A stretch of 64,000 bases of DNA from Pseudomonas sp. FP2196. GTDB lineage: Bacteria > Pseudomonadota > Gammaproteobacteria > Pseudomonadales > Pseudomonadaceae. The DNA is taken from NCBI RefSeq assembly GCF_030687715.1, contig NZ_CP117445.1:1484501-1548500 (forward strand), written 5' to 3'. Positions within the stretch are counted from its first letter, which is position 1. Every line of letters begins with the position of its first letter. The notes under the pieces are model-generated. The model did no database searches, was not told the DNA's origin, and saw only the letters and a list, made by a program, of their open reading frames with translations. Made by a program: the position numbers and the translations under genes. This document shows, one piece after another, positions 1-9,360 of this stretch.

Positions 1-122
1 GACTGGTCGGCAGCATGGCGCTGCACTGGCCGATGGATCAGGCGCCGGTGGAGCGGGTGTTGAGCCTGCACCTCAATAGCCTGGCGGCGACCATTGGAGA
101 TGTGCAGCAGGCATTGGCCTGA
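1..122 (+). CDS. C-terminal end of an unidentified protein (cut by window edge)
   Basis: An open frame starting at base 3 runs to a TGA at 120-122 and gives 39 residues ending in DVQQALA. The N-terminus lies outside the window. The visible tail is helical-looking (leucine- and alanine-rich), which would suit the C-terminal helix of a small regulator such as a TetR-type protein. That is a guess: nothing visible identifies the family. Confidence 0.5.
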   Translation, partial: LVGSMALHWPMDQAPVERVLSLHLNSLAATIGDVQQALA

Positions 123-150
123 TCTCCACAGGAAATGCGTCAACTTTCCC

Positions 151-187
151 CTGTAGGAGCTGCCGAAGGCTGCGATCTTTTGATCTT
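151..187. repeat. REP-like element, 'GATCGCAG' class
   Basis: A single arm of the class reading tgtaggagctgccgaaggc followed by tgcgatctttt. The same words recur at 8112-8190 and 19521-19594, where two arms face each other. It lies between the partial first gene and the YceI gene. Confidence 0.6.
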
Positions 188-252
188 CGATTTGCAATAA
201 CGCCGTAGGCGGTTAATGTTCGGCTCAGGTTTATCGACCCCACGAGTCTTCA

Positions 253-843
253 ATGTTCAACCGCTCCCTCTGTAAAGCCCTCGCCAGTCTGTTGCTGGCC
301 GCCGCCGCGCTGCCGGCGCAAGCCAATTGGTATCTGGACGGCGAGTCATCGCGGCTGTCGTTCGTCAGCACGAAAAACACCCATATTTCCGAAGTGCAGC
401 GCTTTCTGGTGCTGCACGGCAAGGTCGATCCCAACGGCCGCGCCGAGGTCGAAGTCGAACTGGACTCGATCAACAGTGGCATCCCGCTGCGCGATGAGCG
501 TATGCGCAAGGAGCTGTTCCAGATCGAGCAGTTTCCCGACGCGACCATTACCACTCAGATCGACCTGCGCCCGATCAACGACCTGGCCCCCGGCGCGCAG
601 CTTGAATTGCGCCTGCCGTTGACCGTCAACCTGCACGGCAAGCAGCACGAATACCCGGCCGAACTGCTCGCGACGCGTCTCGATGACCGGCGTTTTCAAG
701 TGGTGACGCTGGAGCCGCTGGTGATCAACGCCGAGGATTTCGATCTCGTGCCGGGGCTTGAGAGCTTGCGCAAACTGGCTGATCTGTCGGCCATCAGTTT
801 CTCGGTGCCGGTGGGTGCGGTGCTGATCTTCACGGCGCGCTGA
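253..843 (+). CDS. YceI-family periplasmic lipocalin-like protein
   Basis: A 196-residue protein with a Sec signal peptide (basic MFNRSLCK, a hydrophobic alanine/leucine core, cleavage after about residue 24 at AQA-NW). The mature part has the features of the YceI family: an N-terminal W-x-L strand, the SF-x-STKN segment and alternating short beta strands. Family members form a beta barrel that binds long isoprenoid or lipid ligands in the periplasm, and some are induced by base or stress. The length is typical (about 190). The stop codon is one base before the next ATG, so it is probably co-transcribed with the phospholipase D gene. The ligand cannot be read from the sequence. Confidence 0.85.
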   Translation: MFNRSLCKALASLLLAAAALPAQANWYLDGESSRLSFVSTKNTHISEVQRFLVLHGKVDPNGRAEVEVELDSINSGIPLRDERMRKELFQIEQFPDATITTQIDLRPINDLAPGAQLELRLPLTVNLHGKQHEYPAELLATRLDDRRFQVVTLEPLVINAEDFDLVPGLESLRKLADLSAISFSVPVGAVLIFTAR

Positions 844-844
844 C

Positions 845-2002
845 ATGCGCGGCGCGATCTTCCCTTGGCGTGACGGCAATCGCTTCGAACTGTTGATCGA
901 CGGCCCGCAATTTTTCCCGCGCATGCTCGTGGAGATTGCCCGTGCCGAAGAGCAAGTCGAACTGGAGTTGTATCTGGTCGAGGCGGGTGCCTGTGCTGAA
1001 GCCGTGGTGCAAGCACTGGTGCAAGCCGCCGAGCGTGGCGTGCGTGTGCGTTGCCTGTTTGATGATTACGGCAGCCTCGCGTTCACCCTCAACCTGCGCC
1101 AGCGTCTGACTCACGCCGGGGTTGAATTGCGTTTCTACAATCGCCTGCACTGGCGGCGCTGGCTCGGCAACTTCTATCGTGATCACCGCAAATTGCTGCT
1201 GGTCGATCAGCGCCTGGCCGTGGTCGGCGGCACCGGTGTCACCGATGAGTTCTGGACGCCCGATAAAGACACCAGCGAATGGCACGAAGTGATGGTGGAA
1301 ATCACCGGCCCGCTGGTACTCGACTGGCAGGTGCTGTTCGACCGCCAATGGATTGCCAACCGCCATCGCCGAGCGTGGAAACCCTCCGCGCATGTCGGCC
1401 TGCCACGCTTGCCCAAGGTGCCGGACACGGGCGAGGGTATGGGCCGCGTGGCCTACGCCGACGCGCGCCAGCACCGCGACATTCTGCAATCGCTGTTTCG
1501 TGCCTTGAACAGTGGGCAGAAACGCATCTGGATGGCCACGCCGTACTTCCTGCCCACCTGGAATATCCGCCGCTCCCTGCGCAAAGCCGCCGCTCGCGGT
1601 GTCGACGTGCGGCTGCTGTTGACCGGGCCGCGCACCGATCACCCGTCTGTGCGCTATGCCGGGCACCGCTACTACCCGCGCCTGCTCAAGGCCGGGGTAC
1701 AGATCTTCGAATATCAGCCATGTTTCCTGCACCTGAAAATGGTGCTGGTGGATGACTGGGTGAGCATTGGTTCGTGCAACTTCGATCACTGGAATCTGCG
1801 TTTCAATCTGGAGGCGAACCTTGAGGCGCTGGACCCGTCGTTGACGGCAGCAGTAGTGGCAAGTTTCGAGAAAGACTTCGGCTTGAGTCAGCGGGTAAGT
1901 CTGGAGGAGTGGCGGAAGCGGCCATTGTGGCGGCGGGTGAAGCAGAGGGTTTGGGGCTGGGTGGATCGGTTGGTGGTCAACATTCTCGACAGACGCGGCT
2001 AG
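845..2002 (+). CDS. Phospholipase D-family cardiolipin synthase (ClsB-like)
   Basis: A 385-residue protein with two HKD motifs, HRKLLLVD beginning near residue 114 and HLKMVLVD near residue 297. These are the paired catalytic signatures of the phospholipase D superfamily. Size, the absence of N-terminal membrane segments, and the second motif followed by SIGSCNFD are closest to ClsB (YbhO)-type cardiolipin synthases, which condense phospholipids at the inner membrane. It starts one base after the YceI gene stops, implying one transcript and a possible envelope-lipid role for both. Both HKD motifs are intact. A different PLD-family transphosphatidylase cannot be excluded. Confidence 0.85.
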   Translation: MRGAIFPWRDGNRFELLIDGPQFFPRMLVEIARAEEQVELELYLVEAGACAEAVVQALVQAAERGVRVRCLFDDYGSLAFTLNLRQRLTHAGVELRFYNRLHWRRWLGNFYRDHRKLLLVDQRLAVVGGTGVTDEFWTPDKDTSEWHEVMVEITGPLVLDWQVLFDRQWIANRHRRAWKPSAHVGLPRLPKVPDTGEGMGRVAYADARQHRDILQSLFRALNSGQKRIWMATPYFLPTWNIRRSLRKAAARGVDVRLLLTGPRTDHPSVRYAGHRYYPRLLKAGVQIFEYQPCFLHLKMVLVDDWVSIGSCNFDHWNLRFNLEANLEALDPSLTAAVVASFEKDFGLSQRVSLEEWRKRPLWRRVKQRVWGWVDRLVVNILDRRG

Positions 2003-2022
2003 CAGCCATGCCCAAAAACCAC

Positions 2023-2111
2023 TGTGGGAGCGAGCCTGCTCGCGAAGTCGGTATGTCAGTCAGCATTGTTTTATCTGAATGACCGCTTTCGCGAGCAGGC
2101 TCGCTCCCACA
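2023..2111. repeat. REPIN: inverted pair of REP elements (TGTGGGAGC class)
   Basis: Two arms, tgtgggagcgagcctgctcg and its reverse complement, face each other across a spacer of about 40 bases. It lies between the convergent phospholipase D and bglX genes. Such pairs are usual between convergent genes in P. fluorescens-group genomes and can fold into a long hairpin in RNA. Confidence 0.85.
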
Positions 2112-2133
2112 AGTTATTGCGGTGTTCTGATGA

Positions 2134-4425
2134 TTACAGCAGTTCGAAACTCTGCTGCTTCACGTCCTGAGAATCCAGGCCGATCTGCACGTTGAACTTG
2201 CCAGGCTCTGCCGCGTACTTGAGCTGGGCGTTGTAGAACTTAAGGTCATCCTCGGTGATGGTGAAGTGCACGACTTTCTGTTCGCCGGCCTTGAGCATGA
2301 TTTTCTGGAAGTTCTTCAATTCCTTCACCGGGCGGATCATCGAGCCGGTGACGTCCTGAATGTACAACTGCACCACGGTTTCGCCGTCACGTTTGCCGGT
2401 GTTCTTCACCATGACGCTGGCGTCGAGTTTGCCGGTGGCGTTCAGGGTGGTCGACGACAGCGCCATGTCGTTCAGGCTGAAATCGGTGTAGCTCAAGCCA
2501 TAGCCGAACGGGAACAGCGGGCCGGTCGTGTCATCGAAATACTGCGAGGTGTAGTTGCCCGGTTTGCCCGGCGTGAATGGCCGGCCAATGCTCAGGTGGT
2601 TGTAGTAGGTCGGAATCTGGCCCACGGAACGCGGGAAGGTCACCGGCAGTTTGCCCGACGGGTTGTAGTCGCCGAACAGCACGTCAGCGATGGCGTTGCC
2701 GCCCTCGGTGCCGCTGAACCAGGTTTCCAGAATCGCGTCGGCCGACTGGTTCTCTTCGAGAAGGGTCAGCGGGCGGCCGTTCATCAGCACCAGCACCAGC
2801 GGTTTTCCGGTGGCTTTGAGGGCACGGATCAGCTCGCGCTGACTTTCCGGGATGTTCAGGTCGGTACGGCTGGACGACTCGTGGGACATGCCACGGGACT
2901 CACCCACGGCTGCAACGATCACGTCAGCATCCTTGGCGGCTTTTACCGCTTCGTCGATCAGCACGTTGGCCGGACGCGGATCATCCACCACTTCCGGCGC
3001 ATCGAAGTTGAGGAAGTTCAGGTAGTCGAGCACCTTCTTGTCGCTGGTGATGTTGGCGCCACGGGCGTAGATCAGGTTCGCCTTGTCGCCGATCACTGCG
3101 CTCATGCCATCGAACAGCGTCACCGATTGCGCCGGACGGCCGGCGGCGGCCCAACTGCCCATCATGTCGATTGGCGCTTTGGCCAACGGACCGACCAGTG
3201 CGACTTTCGCGGTTTTCTTCAGCGGCAGGGTTTCGTTCTGGTTCTTCAGCAGCACCAGACTGCGGCGTGCCACTTCGCGAGCCTCGGCGCGGTGCAGACG
3301 GCTTTCGGCGTAGGTGTCCGCCGGATCGTCTTCAGCCTTGCCGATGCGCAGGTACGGGTCCTTGAACAGGCCCATGTCGTACTTGGCCGCGAGGACTTCG
3401 CGCACCGCGTTGTCGATGTCTTTCTGTTCGATTTCGCCGGACTTGAGCAGCCCCGGCAGTTCTTTGCCGTAGAGGGTGTCGTTCATGCTCATGTCGATGC
3501 CGGCCTTGATCGCCAGCTTCGCCGCTTCCCGACCGTCGCGGGCAACGCCGTGCTTGATCAGCTCGAAGATCGCGCCGTGGTCGCTGACCGCAAGACCCTT
3601 GAAGCCCCAGTCCCTGCGCAGCAAATCGTTCATCAGCCAAGTGTCGGCGGTGGCCGGGATACCGTTGATCGAGTTCAACGCCACCATCACACCGCCCGCG
3701 CCGGCGTCGATCGCCGCGCGGTACGGTGGCAGGTAGTCCTGGTACATCTTCACCGGGCTCATGTCCACGGTGTTGTAGTCGCGACCGCCCTCGACCGCGC
3801 CATACAGGGCGAAGTGCTTGACGCTGGCCATGATGCTGTCGGCCGCGCTCGGGGTTTCGCCCTGGTAGGCCTTGACCATGACTCTGGCGATGCGCGAAGT
3901 CAGGTAGGTGTCTTCACCGAAGCCTTCAGAGCTGCGGCCCCAGCGCGGGTCGCGGGAGATGTCGACCATCGGCGCGAAAGTGATATCGAGGCTGTCGGCG
4001 GCGGCTTCTTTGGCAGCAACACGGCCGGACTGGCCGATGGCGTCCATGTCCCAGCTCGAAGCGAGGGCCAGTGGAATCGGGAATATCGTACGGTGACCGT
4101 GGATCACGTCGTACGCGAAAAACATCGGAATCTTCAGGCGACTGCGCATGGCGGCGTCCTGCATCGGACGGTTTTCCGCGCGGGTGATCGAGTTGAACGT
4201 GCCGCCGATGTTGCCGCCGGCAATCTCCTTGCGGATCAGCTCACGGGGCATTTCCGGGCCGATGCTGATCAGGCGCAACTGGCCGATCTTCTCGTCGAGG
4301 GTCATTTGCTTCATCAGGTTGCTGATGAAGGCGTCCTTGTTTTCCAGAGGGACCGGGGTCTCAGCGGCCAATACTTGATGACTGGCCAGGCTGATGAACA
4401 GGCCCAGCAAACACAGCTTCTTCAT
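2134..4425 (-). CDS. bglX: Periplasmic beta-glucosidase, glycoside hydrolase family 3
   Basis: A 763-residue protein, very close in length to E. coli BglX (765). It has a signal peptide (MKKLCLLGLF, hydrophobic core, cleavage near VLA-AE), an N-terminal GH3 barrel, a GH3 C-terminal domain and a terminal fibronectin-III-like domain. The nucleophile aspartate lies in AVSDHGAIF near residue 282. The enzyme removes terminal beta-D-glucosyl units from oligosaccharides in the periplasm. The frame opens upstream of 4425, but the ATG at 4425 gives the signal peptide at once and is preferred. It is divergent from lemA, with about 260 bases between the starts. Confidence 0.93.
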   Translation of the reverse strand: MKKLCLLGLFISLASHQVLAAETPVPLENKDAFISNLMKQMTLDEKIGQLRLISIGPEMPRELIRKEIAGGNIGGTFNSITRAENRPMQDAAMRSRLKIPMFFAYDVIHGHRTIFPIPLALASSWDMDAIGQSGRVAAKEAAADSLDITFAPMVDISRDPRWGRSSEGFGEDTYLTSRIARVMVKAYQGETPSAADSIMASVKHFALYGAVEGGRDYNTVDMSPVKMYQDYLPPYRAAIDAGAGGVMVALNSINGIPATADTWLMNDLLRRDWGFKGLAVSDHGAIFELIKHGVARDGREAAKLAIKAGIDMSMNDTLYGKELPGLLKSGEIEQKDIDNAVREVLAAKYDMGLFKDPYLRIGKAEDDPADTYAESRLHRAEAREVARRSLVLLKNQNETLPLKKTAKVALVGPLAKAPIDMMGSWAAAGRPAQSVTLFDGMSAVIGDKANLIYARGANITSDKKVLDYLNFLNFDAPEVVDDPRPANVLIDEAVKAAKDADVIVAAVGESRGMSHESSSRTDLNIPESQRELIRALKATGKPLVLVLMNGRPLTLLEENQSADAILETWFSGTEGGNAIADVLFGDYNPSGKLPVTFPRSVGQIPTYYNHLSIGRPFTPGKPGNYTSQYFDDTTGPLFPFGYGLSYTDFSLNDMALSSTTLNATGKLDASVMVKNTGKRDGETVVQLYIQDVTGSMIRPVKELKNFQKIMLKAGEQKVVHFTITEDDLKFYNAQLKYAAEPGKFNVQIGLDSQDVKQQSFELL

Positions 4426-4686
4426 GAATGTTTTTCTCAAGGGCGCAAACGGCAATGCAATGCCGGCCAGCCAAAATTTAGGGAGCGACTATTGTTGTTT
4501 GGGTGCAGGCGCAAAAACGCAGAGCCAAAAAACGACACCGGACAGTTGGCCGCGACTGCGCAGGGCCTCTTTTTAGCCCATCGGCCCGCAGCAATCCAGT
4601 AGCGCGGCCGATTATGCCCCAAGAGCCGGCCCCGAGTATTTCGCGGGCGGTTTTTAAAATGAAATGTGCCAGGGAGCATCACTGCC

Positions 4687-5295
4687 ATGAATGTAAGTCC
4701 TACCACTCGCTCACGTTTGCAGGTCGCCTCGTTACTGGTGCTGGCGATGTTGCTGACCGCGTGCGGCATCAACAACATCCCGACCCTCGACGAGCAGGCC
4801 AAGGCTGCGTGGGGCCAGGTGCAGAACCAGTACCAGCGCCGCGCCGACCTGATTCCCAATCTGGTGGAAACGGTGAAGGGCTATGCCGCCCACGAGAAGG
4901 AAACCCTGACCGCGGTGATTGAGGCTCGGGCCAAGGCGACGTCGATCCAGGTCGACGCCAGCACCCTCGACGATCCGGTAAAACTCAAGCAGTTCCAGCA
5001 GGCACAGGATCAACTGACCGGCGCGTTGAGCCGGTTGATGGTGGTCTCCGAACGTTATCCGGACCTGAAGGCCAACCAGAACTTCCTCGCGTTGCAATCG
5101 CAGCTTGAAGGCACGGAAAACCGTATTGCGGTGGCGCGGCGTGATTTCATTCTGGCGGTGCAGAAATACAACACCGAAATCCGCACCTTCCCCGGTCGCC
5201 TCTGGCACAGCGTGATGTACAGCGATTTGCCGATCCGCGAGACCTTCGAAGCCACTACGCCCGGCGCGGAAAAGGCCCCGGAAGTGAAGTTCTGA
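4687..5295 (+). CDS. lemA: LemA-family lipoprotein
   Basis: A 202-residue protein with a lipobox (LLTAC, lipidated cysteine about residue 27) followed by the long helical LemA domain. Recognisable signatures are W-x-x-V-x-N-x-Y-x-R-R-x-D-L-I-P-N-L, then V-K-G-Y, and the late R-x-F-P. An in-frame GTG exists at 4666, but AGGGAG at 4671-4676 sits about 10 bases before the ATG at 4687, which fixes the start. LemA proteins are envelope proteins of unclear function that commonly precede TPM-domain genes, as here: two follow at gaps of 13 and 33 bases. The three probably form one operon. This LemA is unrelated to the GacS kinase once called LemA. Confidence 0.9.
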   Translation: MNVSPTTRSRLQVASLLVLAMLLTACGINNIPTLDEQAKAAWGQVQNQYQRRADLIPNLVETVKGYAAHEKETLTAVIEARAKATSIQVDASTLDDPVKLKQFQQAQDQLTGALSRLMVVSERYPDLKANQNFLALQSQLEGTENRIAVARRDFILAVQKYNTEIRTFPGRLWHSVMYSDLPIRETFEATTPGAEKAPEVKF

Positions 5296-5308
5296 TCCGA
5301 GGTTATCC

Positions 5309-6067
5309 ATGCGTGTGTTGAAGATGGGCCTGGTGCTGATGCTGTGGCTGTTCGCCGTCAGCGCCCGGGCCGAGTTGACGTTCCCGGCGCTGAGCGGGCG
5401 GGTGGTGGACGAGGCGCAGATGCTCGAGCCCTCGGTGCGTGCGCAACTGAGCCAACAGTTGCAGGCTCACGAACAGGCGACGGGCGAGCAATTGGTCGTG
5501 GTCACGCTGCCGGATCTGCAGGGCACCACCATCGAGGATTTTGGCGTACAACTGGGCCGACATTGGGGCATCGGCCAGAAGGACAAAAACAATGGCGCGC
5601 TGCTGATCGTCGCCCGGGACGAGCGCAAACTGCGCATCGAAGTCGGTTATGGCCTGGAGGATCGGCTGACCGATGCGCAAACTTCGGTGATCATTCATCA
5701 GGTCATCACCCCCTCGTTCAAGGCGGGCAACTTCAGCAAAGGCATCAGCGACGGCGTGGCGGCGATGCTGGTGGTGTTGGGCGGCAATCCGCTGGACGAG
5801 CCGTCGACGGTGTATGAATCGAGCGGTGATCCGCAGAGCGATTTTGTTTCCCGGCACCCGGTTTTGTTCGTGTTTCTGGTGATGTTGTTCATCCTGACGG
5901 TGTTTGTCTGCCAGATGCTCGGTATCCTTCCCGCCGGCCGTGGCGGCTCCGGTGGATCGGGCGGCGGCTTCGGCGGTGGTGGTGGATTTGGCGGCAGCGG
6001 TGGAGGCGGGGGCTTCAGCGGTGGCGGGGGCAGTTTCGGCGGCGGTGGTTCGTCTGGCGGCTGGTGA
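5309..6067 (+). CDS. TPM-domain protein (YgcG family) with glycine-rich C-terminus
   Basis: A 252-residue protein with a signal peptide (cleavage near ARA-EL), a TPM domain over roughly residues 25-150 (L-x-G-x-V-V-D near the start, then G-x-G-x-x-D-R-L-T-D), one membrane helix near 185-205, and a tail composed almost entirely of glycine, serine and phenylalanine ending in SSGGW. TPM domains have a phosphatase-like fold and occur in thylakoid and bacterial envelope proteins. Together with the upstream LemA and the downstream TPM protein it forms the common lemA-ygcG type module. The function is not established. The low-complexity tail is typical of the family. Confidence 0.88.
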   Translation: MRVLKMGLVLMLWLFAVSARAELTFPALSGRVVDEAQMLEPSVRAQLSQQLQAHEQATGEQLVVVTLPDLQGTTIEDFGVQLGRHWGIGQKDKNNGALLIVARDERKLRIEVGYGLEDRLTDAQTSVIIHQVITPSFKAGNFSKGISDGVAAMLVVLGGNPLDEPSTVYESSGDPQSDFVSRHPVLFVFLVMLFILTVFVCQMLGILPAGRGGSGGSGGGFGGGGGFGGSGGGGGFSGGGGSFGGGGSSGGW

Positions 6068-6100
6068 GCACACAACAATAATGAGCAGGCACTCTTTGAC

Positions 6101-6718
6101 ATGGCATTACTGACTGAACACGAACAACGCAAAGTCGCCGAGGCAATCGCCCGGGTCGAGCGCGACACCGACGCCGAGCTGGTGACAGTGCTGGCCGCCC
6201 GCGCCGACGATTACGCGTACATCCCGTTGCTGTGGGCCAGTTTGCTGGCGCTGGTGGTGCCGGGCGTCGTGCATTACCTGACCGGGTGGCTGACCCTGCG
6301 CAGCCTGCTGTTGGTGCAGTGGGGCCTGTTCATTGTGCTGTGCCTGCTGTTTCGTCTGCCGAAGATCACCACCCATCTGGTGCCACGCCGCGTGCGCCAC
6401 TGGCGTGCCTCGAACCTGGCACGGCGACAGTTTCTCGAACAGAACCTGCATCACACGGTGGGCAGCACCGGCATGCTGATTTTTGTTTGCGAGGCCGAGC
6501 GCTACGTGGAGATTCTGGTGGACGAGGGGATCTCCAGTCGGCTGGACAATAAAAACTGGGATGCGATTGTCGCGGCGTTTACCGAACAAGTGCGGCAGGG
6601 GCGCACGCTGGAGGGGTTTGTGACATGTGTCGAGGCGTGTGGGGAGTTGTTGAAAGTGCATGTGCCGGTGACGCAGGTACGCAATGAATTGCCCAATCGG
6701 TTGGTCGTCCTCGGCTGA
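6101..6718 (+). CDS. Second TPM-domain membrane protein
   Basis: A 205-residue protein without a signal peptide. It begins with a short helical segment, then IARVERDTDAELV, which resembles the start of the TPM domain, then two or three membrane helices (about residues 45-95), then the remaining TPM strands including F-V-C-E-A-E-R-Y-V-E-I-L-V-D-E-G-I. Insertion of membrane helices into a TPM domain is usual for the short partner gene in lemA-TPM clusters. It follows its neighbour by 33 bases and is likely the last gene of that operon. A REP-like palindrome follows 22 bases after the stop. Confidence 0.82.
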   Translation: MALLTEHEQRKVAEAIARVERDTDAELVTVLAARADDYAYIPLLWASLLALVVPGVVHYLTGWLTLRSLLLVQWGLFIVLCLLFRLPKITTHLVPRRVRHWRASNLARRQFLEQNLHHTVGSTGMLIFVCEAERYVEILVDEGISSRLDNKNWDAIVAAFTEQVRQGRTLEGFVTCVEACGELLKVHVPVTQVRNELPNRLVVLG

Positions 6719-6740
6719 TTTTCCCGGACTCAGCAATTCC

Positions 6741-6772
6741 TTGTGGCGAGGGGATAAATCCCTTCGCCACAG
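6741..6772. repeat. Short REP-like palindrome, TGTGGCGAG class
   Basis: A near-perfect palindrome (tgtggcgaggggataaatcc with its complement) immediately after the TPM gene. The same class occurs at 20976-21066, 22758-22792, 54545-54574 and 62266-62396. Confidence 0.7.
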
Positions 6773-6882
6773 GGGTCGGTGTCGTGGATTGTGCCGTTGG
6801 GTAAATAAGAGCGTGTCCCCAACCCCCATCCCCCCTAAAATACCCGCCATTCCCGATTCGCCCCGTCCGAGGCCGCTTGTTC

Positions 6883-8100
6883 ATGTCCGTCACCGCCCCA
6901 TCCGCGAAACCCGATCCGGATCACCACGCCCAGTTCATCGAGCTGCTGCAAACCAGCCTTGAGCAGAACGGTTTCATCAAACTGGTGCTGGCCAAGTACG
7001 TCGGTGAAGAAACGGATCTTCAGCGGGTCATCATCAAACCGGTGACGGTCAAGGCGCAGCCGAACCTGTCGTTCGTCTATCGCTACAAGACCCGCGACAT
7101 CACCAAAAACCTGCCGCTGGCTGAGGGCGTGGCGATGATTGCCGAGCTATTGCCGGCCTCGTTCAAAAATGCGCATTTGCTGACCCTGACTGATGAAGCG
7201 CAGCTCGAATACAGCAAAAAGGGCAAGAGTTCGCTGTTCAAGAGCAAACCTCAGCAATTGCGTGAAGCACCATCCGCTGAACACAACCGCGAGAAAAACC
7301 GCTTTCTGGAGTTGAGCCGACCGTTCCTCAAGGATCTGGGCGTGACCAATGCGCAACAAGAGCTGATCCCGGCGATGTCGCGCAAGTGGAAGCAGATCAA
7401 CAAATTCATCGAAGTCTTCAGCCATGCCCTGACGTCGTCGCCGCTGGCGCTGGACAAACCGGTGCGGGTGGCGGATTTCGGTTCGGGCAAGGGTTACCTG
7501 ACCTTCGCGATTCACGATTACCTGCGCAATACCTTGAAGGCCGAGGGTGAAGTCACCGGCGTCGAGTTGCGTGAGGAAATGGTCAACCTGTGCAACGCCG
7601 CTGCGGCGAAGCTTGATCATCCGGGGCTGGTGTTCAAGTGCGGTGACGTGCGCAGCGTAGCGCCGAGCGAGCTGGACGTGATGATAGCCCTGCATGCCTG
7701 CGACATTGCCACCGATTACGCGATCCACACCGGCATCCGTTCGGGGGCGTCGATCATCATGTGCTCGCCGTGCTGCCACAAACAGATCCGCCTGCAAATC
7801 CAGAGCCCGGCGCTGCTCAAGCCGATGCTGCAATACGGTCTGCACCTTGGCCAACAAGCGGAAATGGTCACCGACAGTTTGCGTGCGCTGTTCCTCGAGG
7901 CCTGTGGTTACGAGACCAAGGTGTTCGAGTTCATTTCACTGGACCACACCAACAAGAACAAGATGATTCTGGCGGTCAAACGCGCCGAACCGGTGGACCC
8001 GGCTCAGCTGTTGGTGAAGATTGAGGAATTAAAGGCGTTCTACAACATCAGCGAGCACTGTCTGGAAACCTTGCTGCGCGCGGATGGTTATCTGGCCTGA
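6883..8100 (+). CDS. SAM-dependent methyltransferase (Methyltransf_32 type)
   Basis: A 405-residue protein. The N-terminal 180 residues are of unknown fold. The C-terminal half has a class I methyltransferase core: the SAM-binding motif VADFGSGKGYL, acidic VTGVELREE, and ALHACDIATDYAI followed by CSPCCHK. The last two features match the Methyltransf_32 family, seen in eukaryotic GSTCD-like proteins and in Pseudomonas orthologues. The substrate is unknown. An in-frame TTG two codons upstream is possible, but the ATG at 6883 is preferred. Closest neighbours are unrelated. Confidence 0.85.
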   Translation: MSVTAPSAKPDPDHHAQFIELLQTSLEQNGFIKLVLAKYVGEETDLQRVIIKPVTVKAQPNLSFVYRYKTRDITKNLPLAEGVAMIAELLPASFKNAHLLTLTDEAQLEYSKKGKSSLFKSKPQQLREAPSAEHNREKNRFLELSRPFLKDLGVTNAQQELIPAMSRKWKQINKFIEVFSHALTSSPLALDKPVRVADFGSGKGYLTFAIHDYLRNTLKAEGEVTGVELREEMVNLCNAAAAKLDHPGLVFKCGDVRSVAPSELDVMIALHACDIATDYAIHTGIRSGASIIMCSPCCHKQIRLQIQSPALLKPMLQYGLHLGQQAEMVTDSLRALFLEACGYETKVFEFISLDHTNKNKMILAVKRAEPVDPAQLLVKIEELKAFYNISEHCLETLLRADGYLA

Positions 8101-8111
8101 CCCAAATCCCT

Positions 8112-8190
8112 TTAGGCGCTGCGGCACGCTGCGATCTTTTGATTTTGTTTTTTAAGATCAAAAGATCGCAGCGTGCCGCAGCTCCTACAG
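8112..8190. repeat. REPIN, GATCGCAG class
   Basis: Inverted pair: taggcgctgcggcacgctg followed by cgatcttttg, then the reverse complement ending gcagctcctaca. It lies between the convergent methyltransferase and EamA genes and could act as a bidirectional transcript stabiliser or terminator-like hairpin. Confidence 0.8.
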
Positions 8191-8199
8191 GGGTAGCGT

Positions 8200-9090
8200 T
8201 TATGCAGTTGCAGCCTTTGCTGGCTGCACGGCGGTCTTGCGACCGAGCATGACGGTCGCAATCACCCCGCAGGCAAACACCCAGGTGATCGGCTCGACAT
8301 GTTCACCAAAGAACAGCGCCGAAAACGCGATGGTGAAGAAGATCTGCAGCAACTGGATCTGACTGACCCGCGCGATGCCACCCATGGCCAGCCCGGCGTA
8401 CCAGGCGAAGAAGCCGAGAAACTGCGAGAACAACGACACGTAACCAAACGCCCACCAAGCCTTGGCCGACACCGCGCCCTGATGTTGCAGCGCCAGGTAC
8501 CACACCGGGCCGATCAACAGCGGCGTCGACAGCACCAGCGCCCAGCAGATCACCTGCCAGCCGCCCATCTCTCTGGCCAGTCGGCCGCCCTCGGCATAGC
8601 CCAGGCCTCCCACGGCAATCGCGCCGAGCATCAATAAGTCACCCGCCTGAATGCTGCCGGCTCCGGTAAACAACGCATAACCGAGCACCAGCGCACTGCC
8701 CAGCGCGGCGCAGGCCCAGAAGGCTTTTGACGGACGCTCGTGGGATAACCACGCGGCATACAACGCCACGCACAAGGGTTGTAAACCGTTGACCAGCGCA
8801 CCGTGGGACGCCGGCAACGTCTGCATGGCCCACGCCGACAGCACCGGAAAACCGAGAATCACCCCGGCGATCACCAGACTCAGGCCTTTGACCTGTGCCC
8901 ACGTCGGCCACTTCTCCCGTCGCCACAACAACAGCAACGCCGCCGGAATCGCCGCGAACAAGGCGCGACCCAGGCCATTGAGCAAGGGGTGAAGCTCCTG
9001 CACGACAATGCGGGTGAAGGGCAGGGTAAGACTGAAAATCACAACACCGAGCAGGCCGAGGGCCATGCCGGTGTTTTCGCGCGTGGACAT
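8200..9090 (-). CDS. EamA/DMT-family membrane transporter
   Basis: A 296-residue, strongly hydrophobic protein with about ten membrane helices arranged as two EamA repeats (residues 5-140 and 150-285), typical of 10-TM drug/metabolite exporters of the RhaT/YdcZ-like superfamily. It probably exports a small metabolite or amphipathic compound across the inner membrane. The substrate cannot be inferred from the sequence. It stands alone, with a REPIN on each side. Confidence 0.85.
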   Translation of the reverse strand: MSTRENTGMALGLLGVVIFSLTLPFTRIVVQELHPLLNGLGRALFAAIPAALLLLWRREKWPTWAQVKGLSLVIAGVILGFPVLSAWAMQTLPASHGALVNGLQPLCVALYAAWLSHERPSKAFWACAALGSALVLGYALFTGAGSIQAGDLLMLGAIAVGGLGYAEGGRLAREMGGWQVICWALVLSTPLLIGPVWYLALQHQGAVSAKAWWAFGYVSLFSQFLGFFAWYAGLAMGGIARVSQIQLLQIFFTIAFSALFFGEHVEPITWVFACGVIATVMLGRKTAVQPAKAATA

Positions 9091-9200
9091 GATGAGAACC
9101 AGAATCGAAGGTGGCAGGGGATTGCCTTCATCAAGCCATAAACCGCGCCGCTCGGGCTGGTACAGCCAGGCACAGACTTAGGCGTACAGTTTGCGGACGC

Positions 9201-9268
9201 CATCGCGAGCAGGCTCACTCCTACAGAGGGAACTCATTTCAACTGTAGGAGTGAGCCTGCTCGCGATG
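9201..9268. repeat. REPIN, TGTAGGAGTGAGCC class
   Basis: An inverted pair (catcgcgagcaggctcactc and complement) between the divergent EamA and PfpI genes, so it lies in a promoter region rather than a terminator position. Confidence 0.8.
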
Positions 9269-9360
9269 AACGATAACTCGGTAGTACTCGGTTATTACCT
9301 GCCGGCCAGGAATGGGTCTACCTTGAACACTCCCAGGCAATTTCCAGAGGAGTGCTCCCC

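Noticed and set aside
2266..4602. A very long open frame (778 codons) on the plus strand opposite bglX
   Set aside because: The minus-strand BglX protein has complete GH3 signatures. The antisense frame is His/Arg/Gln-rich without family features, as expected of an antisense shadow of GC-rich codons.
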